Shown: in pieces, positions 34,711-43,383 of the stretch
Layout: each line of letters begins with the position of its first letter
How positions within the stretch are numbered: position 1 is the first letter of the stretch
DNA from: Crossiella sp. SN42
Lineage (GTDB): Bacteria > Actinomycetota > Actinomycetes > Mycobacteriales > Pseudonocardiaceae
Length of the DNA stretch: 64,000 nt
Assembly (NCBI RefSeq): GCF_023897065.1
Contig: NZ_JAMHIV010000029.1
Span: 1 to 64,000, forward strand
Direction: 5' to 3'
The notes under the pieces: generated by a model
Database searches by the model: none
Told to the model about the DNA's origin: nothing
The model's input: the letters and a program-made list of their open reading frames with translations, nothing else
Made by a program: the position numbers and the translations under genes

Positions 34711-35812
34711 ACAGAGTCGCGGCCATGGTGTCGTCGTTGAGCTTGAGACCGCCGTTGCTCATCGGGGTCACGCTGCTCAGCACCACCGACTGCTTGCCGC
34801 TCTCGGTGGCGAAGCCGAACGTGGTGTACCCGGCCATCGCGCCGTTGTGCCCGTAGGCGCTGACCCCGCAGGGCAGGTCGATCTTGGCCAGGCCGAGCCC
34901 GTAGAACCCGCCGGGGAACGGCTTCTTCATCTCCGCCAGCTGCGCCGGCGGCAGCAGCTCGCCCTTGAGCAGCAGGTCGAGGAACTTGGCCACGTCCACC
35001 GCGGTGGAGTACATCGCGCCGGCCGCCCAGGCCAGGGTCGGGTCCTGCGAACGGCTGTCGACGCGCACCGGCACCAGCGGCACCGCCACGTAGCCGGTCA
35101 CGTACGGCGCGGGCATCAGCTGCTGGCCCGCGGTCTGCAGGCCGGTGTTGGCCAGCCCGTGCGGCAGGAGGATGCGCTCGGCGATCTCCTGGTTCACCGT
35201 GCGCCCGGTGACCCGCTCGATGAGCAGGCCGAGCAGGATGTAGTTGGTGTTGGAGTAGCTGTACTTGCTGCCGGGCGGGAACAGCGAGTTCTGGGACAGC
35301 CCCGACTTGGCGTGGTCGAGCACGTTCCAGGTGCGCCACCAGTTCGTCGGCAGCGCCACGATGGTGTTGAGGTACTCGCCGATGCCGCTGGTGTGCTGCA
35401 ACAGGTTCCGCACGGTGATCTTGGTGTCGTCGTGCGTGGTGCCGGTGGCCAGACCGGGCAGGTAGGCGCCGAAACCGGTGTCCAGCCCGACCTTGCCCTC
35501 GGCGACCAGCTGCAGGACCACGGTGGAGACGAACATCTTGGTCAGGCTGCCGACGCGGAAGTGGTCCTGCTCGGTGATCGGCCGGTTCTCCTGCCCGGAG
35601 ACCTTGCCCGCGTGCACCGACCAGTGCTCGCCGGCGCCGAGCTTGAACGCCGAGGAGCCCATCGCGCGGTGCTGGCCGACCAGCGCGTTGACCGCGGCCT
35701 GTGCGACGTCCTTGGCCGGGGCAGGCGCGGCGGTGGCGGCGCCGGTGGTGGTGGCGGCCACCGCGACGGTCAGCAGGACCGCGCCGCGCCGCAGCAGAGT
35801 GGGGAGAGACAT
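34703..35812 (-). CDS. Secreted beta-lactamase-fold serine hydrolase
   Basis: 369-residue exported protein (signal peptide to about residue 28, ATAAPA) of the class C beta-lactamase/D,D-peptidase/esterase superfamily. Active-site motifs: SLTK in FRVGSLTKMF, YSN in YSYSNTNYILLG, and HNG in YGHNGAMAGY in place of KTG. Likely a D-alanyl-D-alanine carboxypeptidase or esterase rather than a drug-hydrolysing lactamase. It is the second of a tandem pair: the paralogue ends 30 bp upstream. Confidence 0.85.
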   Translation of the reverse strand: MSLPTLLRRGAVLLTVAVAATTTGAATAAPAPAKDVAQAAVNALVGQHRAMGSSAFKLGAGEHWSVHAGKVSGQENRPITEQDHFRVGSLTKMFVSTVVLQLVAEGKVGLDTGFGAYLPGLATGTTHDDTKITVRNLLQHTSGIGEYLNTIVALPTNWWRTWNVLDHAKSGLSQNSLFPPGSKYSYSNTNYILLGLLIERVTGRTVNQEIAERILLPHGLANTGLQTAGQQLMPAPYVTGYVAVPLVPVRVDSRSQDPTLAWAAGAMYSTAVDVAKFLDLLLKGELLPPAQLAEMKKPFPGGFYGLGLAKIDLPCGVSAYGHNGAMAGYTTFGFATESGKQSVVLSSVTPMSNGGLKLNDDTMAATLCA

Positions 35813-35841
35813 GTGGAGGTTTCCTCTGGTTGTCGGAACGG

Positions 35842-36978
35842 TCAGCCGCGGTCGCAGAGCGCGGTCTTCACGGCTTCGACCAGCTGGCTGGCCGGGGTGC
35901 CGGAGGAGGAGGCGCCGGCCAGCTCGGCCGGGTCCAGGTTGTTGACCGTGACGAACGCGGCGCGGCCGTCGGTGCCGGCCGCGGCCATGGAGTGGTAGCC
36001 CGGCCAGACGCCGTCGTGGCCCCAGGCCTCGCCGCCGCAGGGCAGCGGGATGCGCATGATGCCCATGCCGTACTCGGGCGCGTTCGGGATCGTGTGCGGG
36101 GTGAGCATCTCGGCCAGCCGCGCCGGTGAGACGATCTTGCCGCCGAGCAGGCTCTGGTAGAACTTGGTCGCGTCCGCGCCGCTGGTCACGATGCCGCCGC
36201 TGGACCCGCCGAGGCTCGGCTCGAACACCTGGGTGACATCGACGTAGAGGCCGCGGCCGATGTAGCCGCGCACGTGCCCTGGCGGCAGCGCCTTGGTGCC
36301 CGCCGGGACGAAGGTGTTGGTCAGGCCGAGCGGGGTGACGATGCGGGTGGCCAGCTCCTCGGGGTAGGTCCGCTTGGTCACCGCCTCGATGATCATGCCG
36401 AGCAGGATGTAGTTGGTGCCGGAGTAGCGCCAGCCCTGCCCCGGCGCGAAGTAGGGCGGGTTGGCCAGGCCGAGCGCGGCCACCTGGGCCAGGGTGAACT
36501 GGCGCAGCTGGAGCTGCGGGTTGGTCAGCGCGACCGTGACGTAGTCGTAGATGCCGCTGGTGTGGTTGAGCAGCTGGCGCAGGCTGATGGTGTTGCCGTC
36601 GTAACCGTTGCCCTGCACCACACCCGGCAGGTATCGCTCCACCTTGGCGTCCAGGCTGAGCTTGCCCTCGTCGACCAGCTGCAAGATCATCGCGGCGGTG
36701 AAGGTCTTGGCCAGGCTGCCGGTGCGCACCTTGTGCTCCGCGCCGACCGGCAGGTTCTGCCCCAGCATCCGGGTGCCGCTGGTGACGCTCCACATGGTCT
36801 CGCCATCGCGCACGGTCGCACCGCCGCCGATCGCGGCCCGGCTCAGCCGGTGCTGGTCCACCGCGGCCTGGGTGGCCGCGTGCGGCTCGGCGGCCACCGC
36901 GGCAGGCGCGGTCAGCCCGCCCACCGCGGCCAGCACGACCACCCCCACGCCGAACCGGCGCAGCTTCGTCCTCGACAT
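35842..36978 (-). CDS. Secreted beta-lactamase-fold serine hydrolase (paralogue)
   Basis: 378-residue exported protein (signal peptide ends about AAVAA) with the same fold as its downstream neighbour: SLAK in RTGSLAKTF, YSG in RYSGTNYILLG (Gly replacing Asn of the usual YxN) and HDG in WGHDGVWPGY. The pair shares LLNHTSGI/LLQHTSGI, the C-G motif before HxG and a C-terminal TALC/ATLC end, indicating tandem duplication. Divergent from the alpha/beta hydrolase at 37157. Confidence 0.85.
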   Translation of the reverse strand: MSRTKLRRFGVGVVVLAAVGGLTAPAAVAAEPHAATQAAVDQHRLSRAAIGGGATVRDGETMWSVTSGTRMLGQNLPVGAEHKVRTGSLAKTFTAAMILQLVDEGKLSLDAKVERYLPGVVQGNGYDGNTISLRQLLNHTSGIYDYVTVALTNPQLQLRQFTLAQVAALGLANPPYFAPGQGWRYSGTNYILLGMIIEAVTKRTYPEELATRIVTPLGLTNTFVPAGTKALPPGHVRGYIGRGLYVDVTQVFEPSLGGSSGGIVTSGADATKFYQSLLGGKIVSPARLAEMLTPHTIPNAPEYGMGIMRIPLPCGGEAWGHDGVWPGYHSMAAAGTDGRAAFVTVNNLDPAELAGASSSGTPASQLVEAVKTALCDRG

Positions 36979-37156
36979 ATCCCTGTCCTGTCTGTTGTCA
37001 GCGGTGCCGGACGGCCCGGCCCCCTTGCTAGGCCGTCCGGCAAGGCAGATTCTGGCCAGGGAACCGGGGTCAGCGGGGTGGTTCTGCCTGTCGCAGGTGG
37101 GCAATGGCCCAACTACGCCAGTAGTCTCGCCGCCACCTCGGCGGCAGGAGGTTCCG

Positions 37157-37972
37157 GTGGAACTAGTGGACGTGTACGTGCCGACCGTGCTCGGCCGCCT
37201 GCGGATCCGCCAGGCAGGCGCCGGTCCGGCCATGCTGTTCTGGCCCAGCCTGCTGATGGACAGTGCACTGTGGACAGCCCAGGCGGAGTACTTCGCCGGC
37301 ACCCGTCAGGTCGTGCTCATCGACCCGCCCGGCCACGGCGCCAGCCAGCCACTGACCCGCGAGTTCACCTTCGCCGAATGCGCCACCTGCGTGGTGCAGG
37401 TCCTGGACCACCTCGGCCTGCCGCGGGCGGACTTCGTGGGCAACTCCTGGGGCGGCATGATCGGCGGCACCTTCGCCGCCCGGCACCCGGACCGCATCGG
37501 CGCCGCGGTGCTGATGAACTGCACCGCCTCCCCGGCGGGCCTGCGCCAGCGACTCGAGTACGCCCTGCTCACCCGGATCGCGAGGTTGATGGGCGGCATC
37601 CGCGCACCCCTGGTCCCCTCGGTGATCGGCGCCTTCCTCGGCCCCACCTCCCGCCGCACCAGACCCCACACCGTCGCCGCCATCCGCGCCGCCCTGACCA
37701 GGGCAAACGTCAACTCGGTGACCTGGGCGGTGACCAGCGTGGTGCCGCGCCGCCCGGACCAGCGCGGGCTGCTCGGCCTGATCCGCACCCCGGTGCTGGT
37801 GGTCGCGGGAGTGGAGGACCCGACCTTCCCGGTGGCCGAGACCCGGGCCATGGCCGATGCGATTCCCGGCGCGCGGTTCGTGGTGCTGGACAACGCCGCG
37901 CACCTGGCCGCGCTGGAGGTGCCGGAGACGGTGAACACGCTCATCGACGGGTTCCTGCGGGCACAAGACTGA
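37157..37972 (+). CDS. Alpha/beta-fold hydrolase
   Basis: 271-residue cytoplasmic hydrolase. LIDPPGHGASQPL, nucleophile elbow GNSWGGMIGG, late Asp in VAGVEDPTFP and His in LDNAAHLAALE form the triad. The GTG at 37157 follows AGGAGG at 37146-37151 and begins ELVDVYVPTVLGRLRIRQ. It is of the 3-oxoadipate enol-lactonase/haloperoxidase-like group; the substrate is unknown. Its end overlaps the convergent MFS gene by 32 bp. Confidence 0.83.
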   Translation: MELVDVYVPTVLGRLRIRQAGAGPAMLFWPSLLMDSALWTAQAEYFAGTRQVVLIDPPGHGASQPLTREFTFAECATCVVQVLDHLGLPRADFVGNSWGGMIGGTFAARHPDRIGAAVLMNCTASPAGLRQRLEYALLTRIARLMGGIRAPLVPSVIGAFLGPTSRRTRPHTVAAIRAALTRANVNSVTWAVTSVVPRRPDQRGLLGLIRTPVLVVAGVEDPTFPVAETRAMADAIPGARFVVLDNAAHLAALEVPETVNTLIDGFLRAQD

Positions 37973-39419
37973 GCAGGAGCGCGAGCCCGCCGATCCCGGC
38001 CGCGGCGGTGAAGATCAGGCCGAAGTCCTCGCCCAGCGCGGTCAGTCCGGCCAGACCGAGCGCGCCGCCGACCTGGCGGGTGGTGTTGATCAGCCCGCTG
38101 GCCAGGCCAGAGTCGGAGGTGGGGACGTTCGCGCTGGCCAGGGCGGTGAGCTGGACGAAGGCCAGGCCCAGGCCGAGGCCGGTGAGCAGGGAGGGGCCGA
38201 GCAGGTCGGGGAGGAAGGCGCCGTGCGCCGGGGCGCGGCCGAACCAGATCAGGCCGGCGGTGACCAGGGCGAGCGCTGCCGGGAGGAGGACCGGCGCCGC
38301 CCAGGCGCGCAACCCGCCCCGCGCCGCGCTGCTGTCGCCCGTCCCGCCGCTGCCCCGCGCCGCGCTGCCGCCTGCCCCGCTGCCGCCGTTCTTCCCGCGC
38401 GCCTCGCCGCCCCGCGCCCCGCTGCTCCGGGCCAGCGCCGCCCGCCCGCCGCTCCCGGCCTGCTCACTCCGCCCGGCCCGCCCCACCCAACCGGCCACTG
38501 CCGAGCCCAGGATGATCGCCCCCGCCAGCGGCAGCTGCGTCAGCCCCGCCACCAGCGCCGAGTACCCCAGCACCTGTTGCTGGTACAGCGGCAGGAAGAA
38601 GAACAGGCCCACCCACAACCCGCCCAGCGCCAGCATCACCAGGTTCGCCAGTCCGACCGACCGGATCCGTACCACCCTGGGCGCGACCAACGGTTCCGCC
38701 ACCCGTCGCTGGGCCAGCACGAAGACCGCCAGCAACCCTGCCCCCACCGCCAGTCCTACCCACCGTGCCACCCCCGAGGCAGCCAGACCGTAGGTCAGTG
38801 CCACCAACCCGCCGGTCACGCTGACTGTGCCGACCAGGTCCAGCCGTCCGCCGTTGCCTGGCTGGTCCGCCGGCACCACCCTCGGCACCGCCAGCACTGT
38901 CACCAGCCCGGCGGCCCCGATCAGCACGAAGATCGACCGCCAGCCGCCCACCTCGGTCAGCACTCCGCTCAGCAGCACCCCGGCCGCGCCGCCCGCGCCG
39001 GAGACCGCGCCCCACACGCCGAGTGCCCGGCCGCGGGCCGCCGGTTGCGGGTAGTGGGTGAGCACCAGGGACAGTGCGGCCGGGGCCAGCAGGGCCGCGC
39101 CGACGCCCTGGGCCGCGCGTGCGCCGATCAGCACCGCCGGTGACCAGGACAGGGTCGCGAGCAGCGCTGATGCGGTGAAGATCACCAGTCCGGCTTGCAG
39201 CAGGCGGCGTCTGCCTGCCAGGTCGGCGAGGCGTCCGCCGGGGAGCAGCAGCGCGCCGAAGGCCAGGCCGTAGGCGTTGACCACCCAGGACAGTCCGGCC
39301 GGGTCGAAGCCCAGTCCGGTGCGGATCGCGGGCAGGGCCACGTTCACGATCGAGGTGCTCAGCACGACCAGGAACTGCGCGGTCGCGAGCACCACCAGGG
39401 GACCGGTTCTGCCGGTCAT
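37941..39419 (-). CDS. MFS drug-efflux transporter (DHA2-like) with low-complexity loop
   Basis: 492-residue transporter with about 14 membrane segments. VNVALPAIRTGLGFDPAGLSWVVNAY and GARAAQGVGAALLAPAAL are typical of the DHA2/EmrB group. Residues about 313-370 (38309-38480) are an unusual Gly/Ala/Ser/Arg-rich hydrophilic insert with no predicted structure between two membrane segments. ATG 39419 follows GGAGGTGAAC; a GTG at 39425 is an alternative. A 26-bp palindrome 16 bp upstream is a probable operator. Confidence 0.85.
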   Translation of the reverse strand: MTGRTGPLVVLATAQFLVVLSTSIVNVALPAIRTGLGFDPAGLSWVVNAYGLAFGALLLPGGRLADLAGRRRLLQAGLVIFTASALLATLSWSPAVLIGARAAQGVGAALLAPAALSLVLTHYPQPAARGRALGVWGAVSGAGGAAGVLLSGVLTEVGGWRSIFVLIGAAGLVTVLAVPRVVPADQPGNGGRLDLVGTVSVTGGLVALTYGLAASGVARWVGLAVGAGLLAVFVLAQRRVAEPLVAPRVVRIRSVGLANLVMLALGGLWVGLFFFLPLYQQQVLGYSALVAGLTQLPLAGAIILGSAVAGWVGRAGRSEQAGSGGRAALARSSGARGGEARGKNGGSGAGGSAARGSGGTGDSSAARGGLRAWAAPVLLPAALALVTAGLIWFGRAPAHGAFLPDLLGPSLLTGLGLGLAFVQLTALASANVPTSDSGLASGLINTTRQVGGALGLAGLTALGEDFGLIFTAAAGIGGLALLLSLVPAGTRR

Positions 39420-39434
39420 GTTCACCTCCGGGAA

Positions 39435-39460
39435 AGTGTGAGTAATTAATCACTCACACT
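39435..39460. promoter_or_regulatory. 26-bp palindromic operator before the MFS gene
   Basis: AGTGTGAGT and its complement ACTCACACT flank an AT-rich 8-base centre (AATTAATC). Size and symmetry fit a TetR-type dimeric operator, overlapping the MFS promoter. No TetR gene is adjacent. Confidence 0.65.
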
Positions 39461-39544
39461 TTGCGGAGTCAAGCCGACTGGTACAGGGAACCGGTCGTCA
39501 ACCGGTCCAGCGGACGGGGGCTGACCGGGCCTAGCGTGGAGCTC

Positions 39545-40003
39545 GTGACCGAACGAATCGCGCTCAACACCGGAATCCCCGCCGCCTACAAGTCCCTGCT
39601 CGAAACCGCCGGACACGTCAGCAAGGCCGCCCGCGAGGCCGGTCTGGACGCCAAGATCCTGGAGCTGGTCAAGATCCGCGGCTCGCAGCTCAACGGCTGC
39701 GCCTTCTGCATCGACCTGCACACCAAGGAGGCGCTCAAGCAGGGGGAGAGTGAACGCCGGATCTTCCTGCTCAACGCCTGGCGGGAGACCGAGCTGTTCA
39801 CCGAGCAGGAGCGTGCCGCGCTGGAGCTGACCGAGCAGGTCACCCGGCTGGCCGAGACCAGGGAGGTGCCCGAGGAGATGTACCGGCGCGCCACCGCGGT
39901 GTTCAGCGAGCAGGAGTACCAGGCGGTGATGTGGATGATCGTGGTGATCAACGCCTACAACCGGCTCGCGGTGCCCAGCGGCCGAAAGCTCCTGGATGCG
40001 TGA
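39545..40003 (+). CDS. Carboxymuconolactone decarboxylase/AhpD-like protein
   Basis: 152-residue all-helical protein with the redox motif CAFCIDLH (CxxC and a downstream His), preceded by LELVKIRGSQLNG. Such proteins act as peroxidase-linked disulfide reductases or alkylhydroperoxidases. The GTG at 39545 is chosen because the -10-like TAGCGT ends 7 bases earlier, suggesting a leaderless mRNA; GTG 39536 is possible. Its stop overlaps the MocR start by 8 bp. Confidence 0.87.
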   Translation: MTERIALNTGIPAAYKSLLETAGHVSKAAREAGLDAKILELVKIRGSQLNGCAFCIDLHTKEALKQGESERRIFLLNAWRETELFTEQERAALELTEQVTRLAETREVPEEMYRRATAVFSEQEYQAVMWMIVVINAYNRLAVPSGRKLLDA

Positions 40004-41375
40004 TCCCGGCCTGGACCTGCACCTGGGCGGCATCCGCCGCAGCCAGGGCGGGGTCGGCCGCTCACTGGAGGAAGCGCTGCGCGAGGCGGTCCGCTCCGGC
40101 CGCCTCGCACCCGGCGCGCGCCTGCCCGGCAGTCGCCGACTCGCCGCGGACCTCGGGCTCGCCCGGGGCACGGTGGTGCAGGTCTACACCCAGCTCATCG
40201 CCGAGGGCTGGCTGGTGGGCAGCGGCGGCTCCAGCACCCGCGTCGCCCCGGGGGCTGACGCCGCGGCCGTCCCGCCCGCCACGCCACCACCGTCCACTTT
40301 GGACCTGAGGCCCGGTCGCCCGGACATCAGCGCCTTCCCGCGCACCGCGTGGACCGCCAGCATCCGGCGCGCGCTGAGCACCGCGGGCCGGATGGATTTC
40401 GACTACGGCGCTCCCGGCGGCCTGCCCGGGTTGCGCGCGGCCCTCGCCGACTACGTGGCCCGCACCCGCGGCGTGCGCGCCGACCCGGACGCCGTCGTGG
40501 TCACCTGCGGCTTCAGCCACGGCCTCGCCGTGCTGGCCAGGGTGTTGCGGGAACTGGGCATCGGCACCATCGCCACCGAGGACCCCAGCCTGCCCTGGCA
40601 CCGCCAGTGGCTGACCGCGGCCGGTCTGACCACCGCCCCGCTCACCGTGGACGCCCACGGCGCGGACCCCGCCGACCTGCCGGGCGAGGCCCGCGCCGCG
40701 CTGCTCACCCCGAACCACCAGTTCCCCAAGGGCTGCGTGCTCACCCCGGCCCGCCGGCAGTCCTTTGTGGACTGGGCGAACCGGGTCGACGGCTACCTGA
40801 TCGAGGACGACTACGACGGTGAGTTCCGCTACGACCAGCGCCCGGTCGGCGCGCTGCAGGCGCTGGCCCCGGACCGGGTGGTCTTCGCGGGCAGCACCAG
40901 CAAGACCATGGCCCCCGGCGTGCGGATCGGCTGGCTGGTGCTGCCACCCGCGCTGCGCCAACCCGTCCGCGAGCAGCTGTTCGCCCTGGGCGCGGCCGTC
41001 CCGTCGGTGGACCAGCTGGCCCTGGCCGACCTGATCGGGCAAGGCGACTACGACCGCCACATCCGCCGTGCCCGCCTGGCCTACCGCAGGCGCCGCACCG
41101 AGCTGGTCACCGCGATCGAAGCCGCCACTCAGTCCACAGTGGACGGAATCCCGGCAGGCCTGCAAACCCTGCTGCCACTGGAGTCCGCCGAACGCGAGGC
41201 CGAGCTGGTCGCGGCCGCTCGCGCCAACGGCCTGCTGCTGCAAGGGATGCACGCCTTCGGCTACTGGCACGACCAGCCCGGCACGCCGCCCGCCGCCCTG
41301 GTCCTCGGCTTCGCCACCCCCGCCCCGCACACCTGGCGCCGCACCCTGCAAACCCTGCTGCACACCCTCCGCTAG
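39996..41375 (+). CDS. MocR-family regulator (GntR helix-turn-helix plus aminotransferase fold)
   Basis: 459-residue PLP-dependent regulator. The N-terminal GntR winged helix (SLEEALREAVRSGRLAPGARL; LGLARGTVVQVYTQL) is linked to a class I aminotransferase-like domain (YGAPGGLPGLR; EDDYDGEFRYD; the PLP Lys in AGSTSKTMAPGVRIG). It resembles PdxR-type regulators, but control of pyridoxine genes is not supported by the neighbours. It overlaps the AhpD-like gene by 8 bp and the convergent HxlR gene by 4 bp. Confidence 0.9.
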   Translation: MRDPGLDLHLGGIRRSQGGVGRSLEEALREAVRSGRLAPGARLPGSRRLAADLGLARGTVVQVYTQLIAEGWLVGSGGSSTRVAPGADAAAVPPATPPPSTLDLRPGRPDISAFPRTAWTASIRRALSTAGRMDFDYGAPGGLPGLRAALADYVARTRGVRADPDAVVVTCGFSHGLAVLARVLRELGIGTIATEDPSLPWHRQWLTAAGLTTAPLTVDAHGADPADLPGEARAALLTPNHQFPKGCVLTPARRQSFVDWANRVDGYLIEDDYDGEFRYDQRPVGALQALAPDRVVFAGSTSKTMAPGVRIGWLVLPPALRQPVREQLFALGAAVPSVDQLALADLIGQGDYDRHIRRARLAYRRRRTELVTAIEAATQSTVDGIPAGLQTLLPLESAEREAELVAAARANGLLLQGMHAFGYWHDQPGTPPAALVLGFATPAPHTWRRTLQTLLHTLR

Positions 41376-41767
41376 ACCGGCGATTGTGCCTGCCGCGCCT
41401 GAACTTCGTCGTAGCGGCGCTGGTTGTCGCCGATCTCGTGCCGGTGCGCCTCGGCCCATTCGCCAAGGCCCTCAGCCGCGTCCAGCAGCGCGCGGCCCAG
41501 TGGCGTGAGGGTGTACTCGACCCGGGGCGGCACGCTGGGGTGCGCGGTGCGGGTCAGCAGGCCGTCGCGTTCGAGCTGCCGCAGGGTGAGGGTGAGCATT
41601 CGCTGTGAGATGCCGGTGACCGCGCGGTGCAGCTCGCTGAAGCGCAGCGTTTGATCGCGGAGCCGCCCGATGACCGGGATGGTCCACTTGTCGCCGACCA
41701 GGCCGAGGATCCCCAGCACCTGACGGCACGCCTGCTCATCCGTCGCGGCGGGTTCGCGAGTCGCCAA
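41372..41767 (-). CDS. HxlR-family transcriptional regulator
   Basis: 131-residue winged-helix regulator: ILGLVGDKWTIPVIGRL, RFSELHRAVTGISQRMLTLTLRQLERDGLLTR (recognition helix and wing) and YTLTPLGRALL. The start appears to be TTG at 41767, supported by GGAGGT five bases upstream and no better ATG/GTG. Divergent from a short-chain dehydrogenase, the typical target of this family. Four bp overlap with the MocR stop. Confidence 0.87.
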   Translation of the reverse strand: MATREPAATDEQACRQVLGILGLVGDKWTIPVIGRLRDQTLRFSELHRAVTGISQRMLTLTLRQLERDGLLTRTAHPSVPPRVEYTLTPLGRALLDAAEGLGEWAEAHRHEIGDNQRRYDEVQARQAQSPV

Positions 41768-41830
41768 TGGTTACCTCCGTGTGCGTCACCGACAGGAATG
41801 TGCCGTCTTGCCGCCGGACCGCCGGTGCCA

Positions 41831-41842
41831 AAGCATGTGCTT
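41831..41842. promoter_or_regulatory. Candidate HxlR operator
   Basis: AAGCATGTGCTT is a near-perfect 12-bp palindrome in the 114-bp gap between divergent hxlR-like and SDR genes, where an autoregulatory site would be expected. Confidence 0.4.
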
Positions 41843-41881
41843 GCGAACGAACAGTAGCCGTGATGGCGGGAAGGGGTTGGG

Positions 41882-42625
41882 GTGGCGAGAACTCTGGTCG
41901 TGGTCGGTGCCGGTCCGGGGTTGGGCATGGGGGTGGCGCGGACGTTCGGCCGTCGCGGGTTCCGGGTCGGGTTGATCGCCAGGAACGCCGAGGCGCTCGA
42001 CGGCCTGGTCGGCGAGCTGACCGGGCTCGGCGTGACCGCCGCGGCCTTTCCCGCCGACATCAGGGACCGCGCCGCGCTGACCGACGCGCTCGGCCAGGCC
42101 GGGCGAGCGCTGGGGCCGGTCGACGTGCTGGAGTTCAGCCCCAGTCCGACCGGTGCGATCACCGGCGCGGTGCGGACCACGGTCGCCTCCGCCGCCGAGC
42201 AGTTCGAGCTGCACGTGCTCGGCGCGGTGACCGCGGTGGCGGCGGTGTTGCCGGACATGCGGGCGCGCGGCGCGGGCACGTTGCTGCTCACCACCGGCGT
42301 CTCCGCCGCGGTCCCCGCCCCGTTCCTGGCCAACGTGGGCCTGGCCATGGCCGGACTGCGCAACTGGGCGCACACCCTGCACGCCGAGCTGCGGCCCGAG
42401 GGCATCCACGTGGCGACGGTGACGATCGCCTCCGGGGTCATCCCCGGCGACCCGGTCGCCGACCCGGACCGGATCGGCGACCGCTACTACGAGTCCTACC
42501 GGCGGCGGGAGCGGGCCGAAGAGGTCATCGGGGACCTCGATGCGTTCCGCGCCCTCGTCGCCGCGAGCTCCGGCTCAGGTCTCCGGGGTGTCGATGATGG
42601 CGACCGCCCGGGTCCAGCCCGCTGA
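41882..42625 (+). CDS. Short-chain dehydrogenase/reductase
   Basis: 247-residue Rossmann-fold protein: VVVGAGPGLGMGVARTF is the cofactor loop. The catalytic Tyr-x-x-x-Lys is not conserved: the region after LLLTTGVSAAVPAPF contains no YxxxK, so this belongs to an atypical SDR group and activity is uncertain. GTG 41882 follows GGAAGGGG. Divergent from HxlR, which probably represses it. The 3' end overlaps the convergent cyclase by 51 bp. Confidence 0.82.
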   Translation: MARTLVVVGAGPGLGMGVARTFGRRGFRVGLIARNAEALDGLVGELTGLGVTAAAFPADIRDRAALTDALGQAGRALGPVDVLEFSPSPTGAITGAVRTTVASAAEQFELHVLGAVTAVAAVLPDMRARGAGTLLLTTGVSAAVPAPFLANVGLAMAGLRNWAHTLHAELRPEGIHVATVTIASGVIPGDPVADPDRIGDRYYESYRRRERAEEVIGDLDAFRALVAASSGSGLRGVDDGDRPGPAR

Positions 42626-43357
42626 GGCGCGGTGCACCTTGTGCGGGAAGCAGGAGATCTGGAAACCGGTGGCGGGCAAGGCTTCCAGGTTGTGCAGCTT
42701 CTCCAGGTGGCAGTAGCCGATGTCGCGGCCTGCCTTGTGGCCCTCCCAGATCACCGAGGGGTCGCCCTCGGCGGCGTAGCGCTTGGCGGTGTGCACGAAC
42801 GGGGCGTCCCAGCTCCAGGCGTCGGTGCCGGTGAGGCGGACGCCCTGCTCCAGCAGGTGCAACGTGGCGGCGCGGCCGACGCCGCAACCGGTGGAGACGT
42901 AGTCCGGCTGGCCGTAGCGGGTGCCCGCGCTGGTGTTGACCACCACGATCTCCAGCGGGCTCAGGGTGTGGCCGATCCTGGCCAGTTCGGCGTCGATGTC
43001 GGCCGGGGTCACCACGTAGCCGTCCGGGAAGTGCCGGAAGTCCAGTTTCACCCCGGGTTGCAGGCACCACTCCAGCGGCACCTCGTCGATGGTGATCGCC
43101 CGCTGCCCACCGTCCATTGTGGACGCGAAGTGGTAGGGCGCGTCCAGGTGGGTGCCGCAGTGGGTGGTCATCCGCACCCACTCGATGGCCCAGCCCTCGC
43201 CGTCGGGCAGGTCCTCCTTCTTCGCGCCGGGGAAGAAGGAGATGACATCGGCCGCGGTCTCCTGGTGGTCCAGGTAGGTGATCTCCGGGGTGAAGCCGGG
43301 CGGGTCGGAGGCGATGCCGCTCATCAGCGGGACCGAGATGTCGACGAAGGTGCGCAT
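42575..43357 (-). CDS. Cyclase-family (kynurenine-formamidase-like) hydrolase
   Basis: 260-residue metal-dependent hydrolase of the cyclase family (PF04199). The metal motif HCGTHLDAPYHF is intact, with VDISVPLMSG at the N terminus and TGCGVGRAATLHLLEQGVRL later. Enzymes of this fold include formamidases and isatin hydrolases. A nitroreductase lies immediately upstream (27 bp), suggesting a two-gene aromatic-compound unit. Confidence 0.87.
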   Translation of the reverse strand: MRTFVDISVPLMSGIASDPPGFTPEITYLDHQETAADVISFFPGAKKEDLPDGEGWAIEWVRMTTHCGTHLDAPYHFASTMDGGQRAITIDEVPLEWCLQPGVKLDFRHFPDGYVVTPADIDAELARIGHTLSPLEIVVVNTSAGTRYGQPDYVSTGCGVGRAATLHLLEQGVRLTGTDAWSWDAPFVHTAKRYAAEGDPSVIWEGHKAGRDIGYCHLEKLHNLEALPATGFQISCFPHKVHRASAGWTRAVAIIDTPET

Positions 43358-43383
43358 GCCGACATCATGGTCCAGCCGGTTGG

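Noticed and set aside
34703-36978. Tandem beta-lactamase-fold genes as true antibiotic resistance beta-lactamases
   Set aside because: The SxxK and YxN/YxG motifs are present but the KTG triad is HNG/HDG, as in carboxypeptidases and esterases; no resistance claim is supported.
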